64,000 nucleotides of DNA. Source: Artocarpus heterophyllus (lineage: Eukaryota; Streptophyta; Magnoliopsida; Rosales; Moraceae). Below the pieces are notes generated by a model. That model was not told the DNA's origin. It saw nothing but the letters and a program-made list of their open reading frames with translations, and did not search any database. The translations under genes were made by a program, and so were the position numbers. Positions within the stretch are counted from its first letter, which is position 1; every line of letters starts with the position of its first letter. This document shows, piece after piece, positions 60,916-64,000 of the stretch. The stretch lies in contig CM046341.1 in assembly GCA_025403435.1 (NCBI GenBank), forward strand, positions 434,001 to 498,000, written 5' to 3'.

Positions 60916-62188
60916 ATAAGAGTTTCATCCTCGAAACTTAGAACAGTTGTGGATATTTAGTTCCCATGTCATCTTCGTGTTCCCATGTAGCTTCTTCCAC
61001 TTGGTGATTTCGCCATAAAACTTTGACCAAAGGAATTTCTTAATTCCTCAGTCTTACGATCTAAAATCTCCACTGGCTTTTCTTCATATCTTGTACTTCA
61101 ATCACCTATCGCTTGATCACGTGCGCATGATCTAGAGCATACTTCTTAAGCATTGAAACATGGAACACGTCGTGCATAGCTGACATTTCATATGGCAATC
61201 TCAATTGATACGCTACCTTGCCTATCTGCTTCACAATTTCATAGGGTTCGATAAATCTCGGGCTCAACTTGCCTTCCCTTTCAAATCTCATGACTCCTTT
61301 CATCGGCGCAACTTTTAAGAACACAGAATCGCCTACAGCGAATTCTAAGGGCCTTCTTCTTTTATCAACAAAACTTTTCTGTCGGCTTTGAGCAGCCTCT
61401 ATTTTCTTTCTTATCAACTTTATCATCTCAGAGGTTTCATTAACAAAATCAGTCTTTTCATCGTCGACGCTTTCCATCAACATCTTTTCACTAGCTTCAT
61501 GCCAACATATAGGCAACCTACATTTCTGCCCAAACAGGGCCTCATAAGGTGTCATTCCAATCGTCGCCTGGTAGCTGTTGTCATAAGAAAATCCCATTAA
61601 CGGTAACATTTTACACCAGCTGGTCTTAAAGTCAAGAGTACAGGCCCAAAGCATATCCTCTAAGATCAAATTTATCCTCTCTATTTGGCCGTCTGTCTAA
61701 GGATGAAAAGCTGTACTGAAGTGCAACTTAGTTCCTATTGTAGTCTGTACACTTTTTGAAAACTTGGACATAAATTTGCTTGTCGTAATCAGAAATAATA
61801 GACTTAGGGATTCTATGAAGTCGTACAATTTTCTTGACATAGAGTTCCGCTAACTGCTCCATAGAGTAAGTGATCTTAATGGAAATAAAACGTGCCATCT
61901 TTGTCAATCGGTCAACAACAACCTAAATAGCATCATATCTATTCATAGTCCTAGGTAAACCGGTAATGAAATCCATTGCAACATCCTCCTATTTCTATTT
62001 CGGTATCTGAATTGACTATAAAAGGTCTTTGGTGTTTAGCTTTGACTTGCTGGCCTAGTCAAGCATTTCTTCACACACATTACAACATCATGTTTCATTC
62101 CAAACCACCAAAAGCTATCCCTTAGATTGTTGTACATCTTTGTTGCACCTGGATGAATTGAATAAGGAGTTTTGTCTATTTCGCTAAT
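60916..62188 (-). pseudogene. Ty3-gypsy pol 3' part: integrase and chromodomain
   Basis: The minus strand holds the integrase zinc region end (CLTC-like, 62060), the core (about 62000-61700, DRLTKMARFI and HRIPKSIISD), then a 187-codon frame 61669-61106 with YQATIGMTPYEALFG, LEFAVGDSVFLKVAP and HDVFHVSMLKKY, and a broken chromodomain (IPLVKVLWRNH, EEATWEHEDD; 61050-60960) before the polypurine tract. This order identifies a chromovirus, probably of the Tekay/Del type. Stops and shifts disrupt it. The 5' half of the element is missing and the sequence changes to RLK intron at about 62188. Confidence 0.88.
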
Positions 62189-62848
62189 CAAATGAGATAA
62201 ATATATTTATATATGTATATGCATAAAATATCTACTTATCTCACAAATTATGAAAAAAAAATCAAATTTTAATTATATGCATATACAAATGTACATATGT
62301 ATGTATGCATATGTTGTTTATAAACTGCAGAGTATGCACGTGGTGGAGAGCCATCAAGAGAGGGTGATGTGTATAGCTATGGGATCCTTGTATTGGAGAT
62401 GTTCACTAGAAAGAGACCAACCGATGAAATGTTCAAAGATGATTTCAATATTCATAACTTTGTCAACATGGCGTTGCCCGAAAGACTTGAGGAAATAGTC
62501 GACTCTTCTCTTCTCCCTGGACAAGTAGAATAAAATATTGCACTTACAGGAAGAGAACTAGATGCAAGAAACTATAGCAACAATATTGGAGGCATTGAGA
62601 TTGAGATAGAAGAAATGCTAGGATACCAGATCAGCGCTCATTTGCGGAAGTGCTTAGTTTCAGTTTTGGAGATTGGAATTGCATGTTCAAAAGAATCACC
62701 AAATGAAAGAATGAACATAGGAGATGTCACCGAGGAGCTACATCATATCAAAAATGCTTATATGAGCTTTGAGATCCATGGACAAGACAAAGAACCACTT
62801 AAAACACATTGGTATTGTCACAAAATTTTCCTTACTTTTTGCTTATAA
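62189..62848 (+). pseudogene. LRR receptor kinase last exon, second copy
   Basis: Bases 62189-62330 match the 3' end of the RLK intron, and 62331 onward matches exon 2 of the intact gene (EYARGGEPSREGDVYSYG). The frame is open until a TAA at 62531-62533, where the intact gene has GAA. After it the homology continues (RELDARNYSNNIGG) to a one-base loss near 62782 that alters the last residues. Exon 1 is absent, replaced by the gypsy fragment. It is a pseudogene, and a closer relative of the intact RLK than the copy at 9797. Confidence 0.88.
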
Positions 62849-62936
62849 TTAATTTTTCTTCCCCAGATTAGTAAAGATGGAAACTGACTTGTAATAATTG
62901 GACTACAGGTGTTGGATAATGAAGATTTTCTCTTGA

Positions 62937-62938
<2 letters not shown>

Positions 62939-62977
<39 letters not shown>
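62939..62977. repeat. (AT)n microsatellite
   Basis: A long alternating AT run. The paralogous site near 45720 has only CATATACATAGCC, so the expansion is specific to this copy. Confidence 0.95.
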
Positions 62978-62978
<1 letters not shown>

Positions 62979-63028
62979 CCAGCTCTTGAGAATAAATTGA
63001 CGTTGACGTATGTACTTGCAGAAACAAT

Positions 63029-63555
63029 CACTACAAGAAAACTACATTTAACGACATATTATTCGCGACATGTAGTTTTTGAATGTCGTTGAAAAGTACA
63101 TACAACAACATCTCCAACAAACATGTCATTAATAACATTTGAAACAATAATTAACGACATCTACATAGATGTTGTATTAAAGGTCTCCCTTTAACGACAA
63201 TAGTTTAGTGTCGTTAAATTATTTAACGACAAGTTGGAGATATCGTCAAAGCCTTGGAGATTCTATGACACCCCTTATAGACGATATTGGTCAAGATGTC
63301 ATCTATAAGGGGTGTCGTGGAATCTCCAAGGCTTTGATGACATCTCCTACTTGTCGTTAAATAATTTAATGACACTAAACTATTGTCGTTAAAAGGAGAC
63401 CTTTAACACGACATCTATATAGATGTCGTTAATTATTGTTTCAAATGTCGTTAATGACATTTTTGTTGGAGATGTCGTTGTATGTACTTTTCAATGACAT
63501 TCAAAAACTATATGTCGTAAATAATATGTCGTTAAATGTAGTTTTTCTTGTAATG
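63029..63555. mobile_element. CACTA-type foldback MITE, 527 bp
   Basis: It starts CACTACAAGAAAACTACATT and ends with the inverted form (AATGTAGTTTTTCTTGTAATG, last G expected in TAGTG changed). The whole element folds back on itself, with arms of about 250 bases meeting near 63290 (ACACCCCTTATAGA / TCTATAAGGGGTGT). The motif ACGACAT/ATGTCGT recurs along both arms. A 3-bp target duplication AAT (63026-63028, 63556-63558) fits the CACTA superfamily, and the paralogous flank at 45770 shows the empty site. It encodes no protein. Confidence 0.92.
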
Positions 63556-64000
63556 AATCTTTTAAGTTTCCCTAATATTGAATAATCTAAAGGTTGTTAA
63601 TTATATTTAGTCTGTTAAATGACATAATCAAGCATATATATTACAAAAGCGGTAATTATGATTTATGTTGTAGTGTTGAATCCCAGTACTTTCTTATGAT
63701 ATATCTGTTTATGCTTAACGATGATAGTCTCAAGATCTCAATCGGCAGCACTTGATTGATCAGCAACAAATGCGTGAGTGACATTTCAAAGTCAATTACT
63801 GGATAATTTGATTGAACTGCATAACAAATAATTTGGCATAAGAAGAAACCGATGGGCTCTCTTTCCAAATATAATTGGAGTTGGAAGTCTTGGCTTTAAA
63901 TATATATAACATCATGTTCATGTATAGCTTTCCTGATTTTAAACTTCTAACTCTACTTAATCGGAGTCTACGGTCTGATAAGTTCTCGATCTATATTTTG

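Larger units (their letters stand above)
62849..64000. other. RLK 3' flank, second copy
   Basis: Matches 45600-46240 at high identity, interrupted by an (AT)n tract (62939-62977) and the foldback element. No gene lies here. The window ends inside the duplicated flank. Confidence 0.75.

Noticed and set aside
61388..61600. 70-codon plus-strand frame
   Set aside because: Shadow of the gypsy integrase frame on the minus strand.

Overview
This is AT-rich nuclear DNA from a eudicot plant. A TIR-NB-LRR immune receptor gene (a class absent from grasses), intron-containing LRR receptor kinase genes and dense Ty1-copia and Ty3-gypsy retrotransposon remains point to an R-gene cluster in a medium or large plant genome. 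The species cannot be named from the sequence.

Two genes look close to functional. One is an LRR receptor-like kinase of the XA21/EFR/FLS2 type (LRR-RLK subfamily XII), plus strand, 41694-45580, two exons, about 1057 residues. The other is a TIR-NB-ARC-LRR-C-JID gene, minus strand, 56116-48897, five exons, with a one-base frameshift at the start of its TIR domain. The rest of the window holds broken relatives of these two and mobile elements.

Layout. 1-950: the 5' end of a second TIR gene (minus) next to an RLK tail (plus). 1347-5944: a solo LTR. 5950-9796: duplicated RLK upstream DNA, unassigned AT-rich DNA and a short LTR-like repeat. 9797-17244: an RLK pseudogene split by a complete but dead copia element (9849-15061). 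17345-25648: a 5'-truncated copia element in the intron of that pseudogene, itself carrying a tripled 532-bp block and a nested solo LTR (21385-24961). 25680-30083: another solo LTR, inverted. 30277-31640: further RLK scraps. 31980-36490: an intronless LONELY GUY (LOG) cytokinin-activation pseudogene split by a solo LTR. 37545-40245: a truncated LTR containing a long palindrome. 41694-45580: intact RLK. 46561-48180: RLK scraps. 48897-56116: the TIR-NB-LRR gene. 57355-62188: CACTA-like DNA, then the 3' half of a chromodomain gypsy element. 62189-64000: a second copy of the RLK last exon and 3' flank, split by a CACTA-type foldback element.

The cluster combines a predicted cell-surface receptor kinase with a predicted intracellular NLR. 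It grew by repeated block duplication (TIR-gene head plus RLK tail at both ends of the window) and was then broken up by transposons. Several insertions can be proven internally from target-site duplications and from paralogous empty sites in the same window. The points most worth following are an RD-type catalytic loop in the intact RLK where its paralogue is non-RD, a phase-neutral 75-nt intron in the last NLR exon whose retention would add a hydrophobic tail, and four solo LTRs with recognisable target-site duplications.
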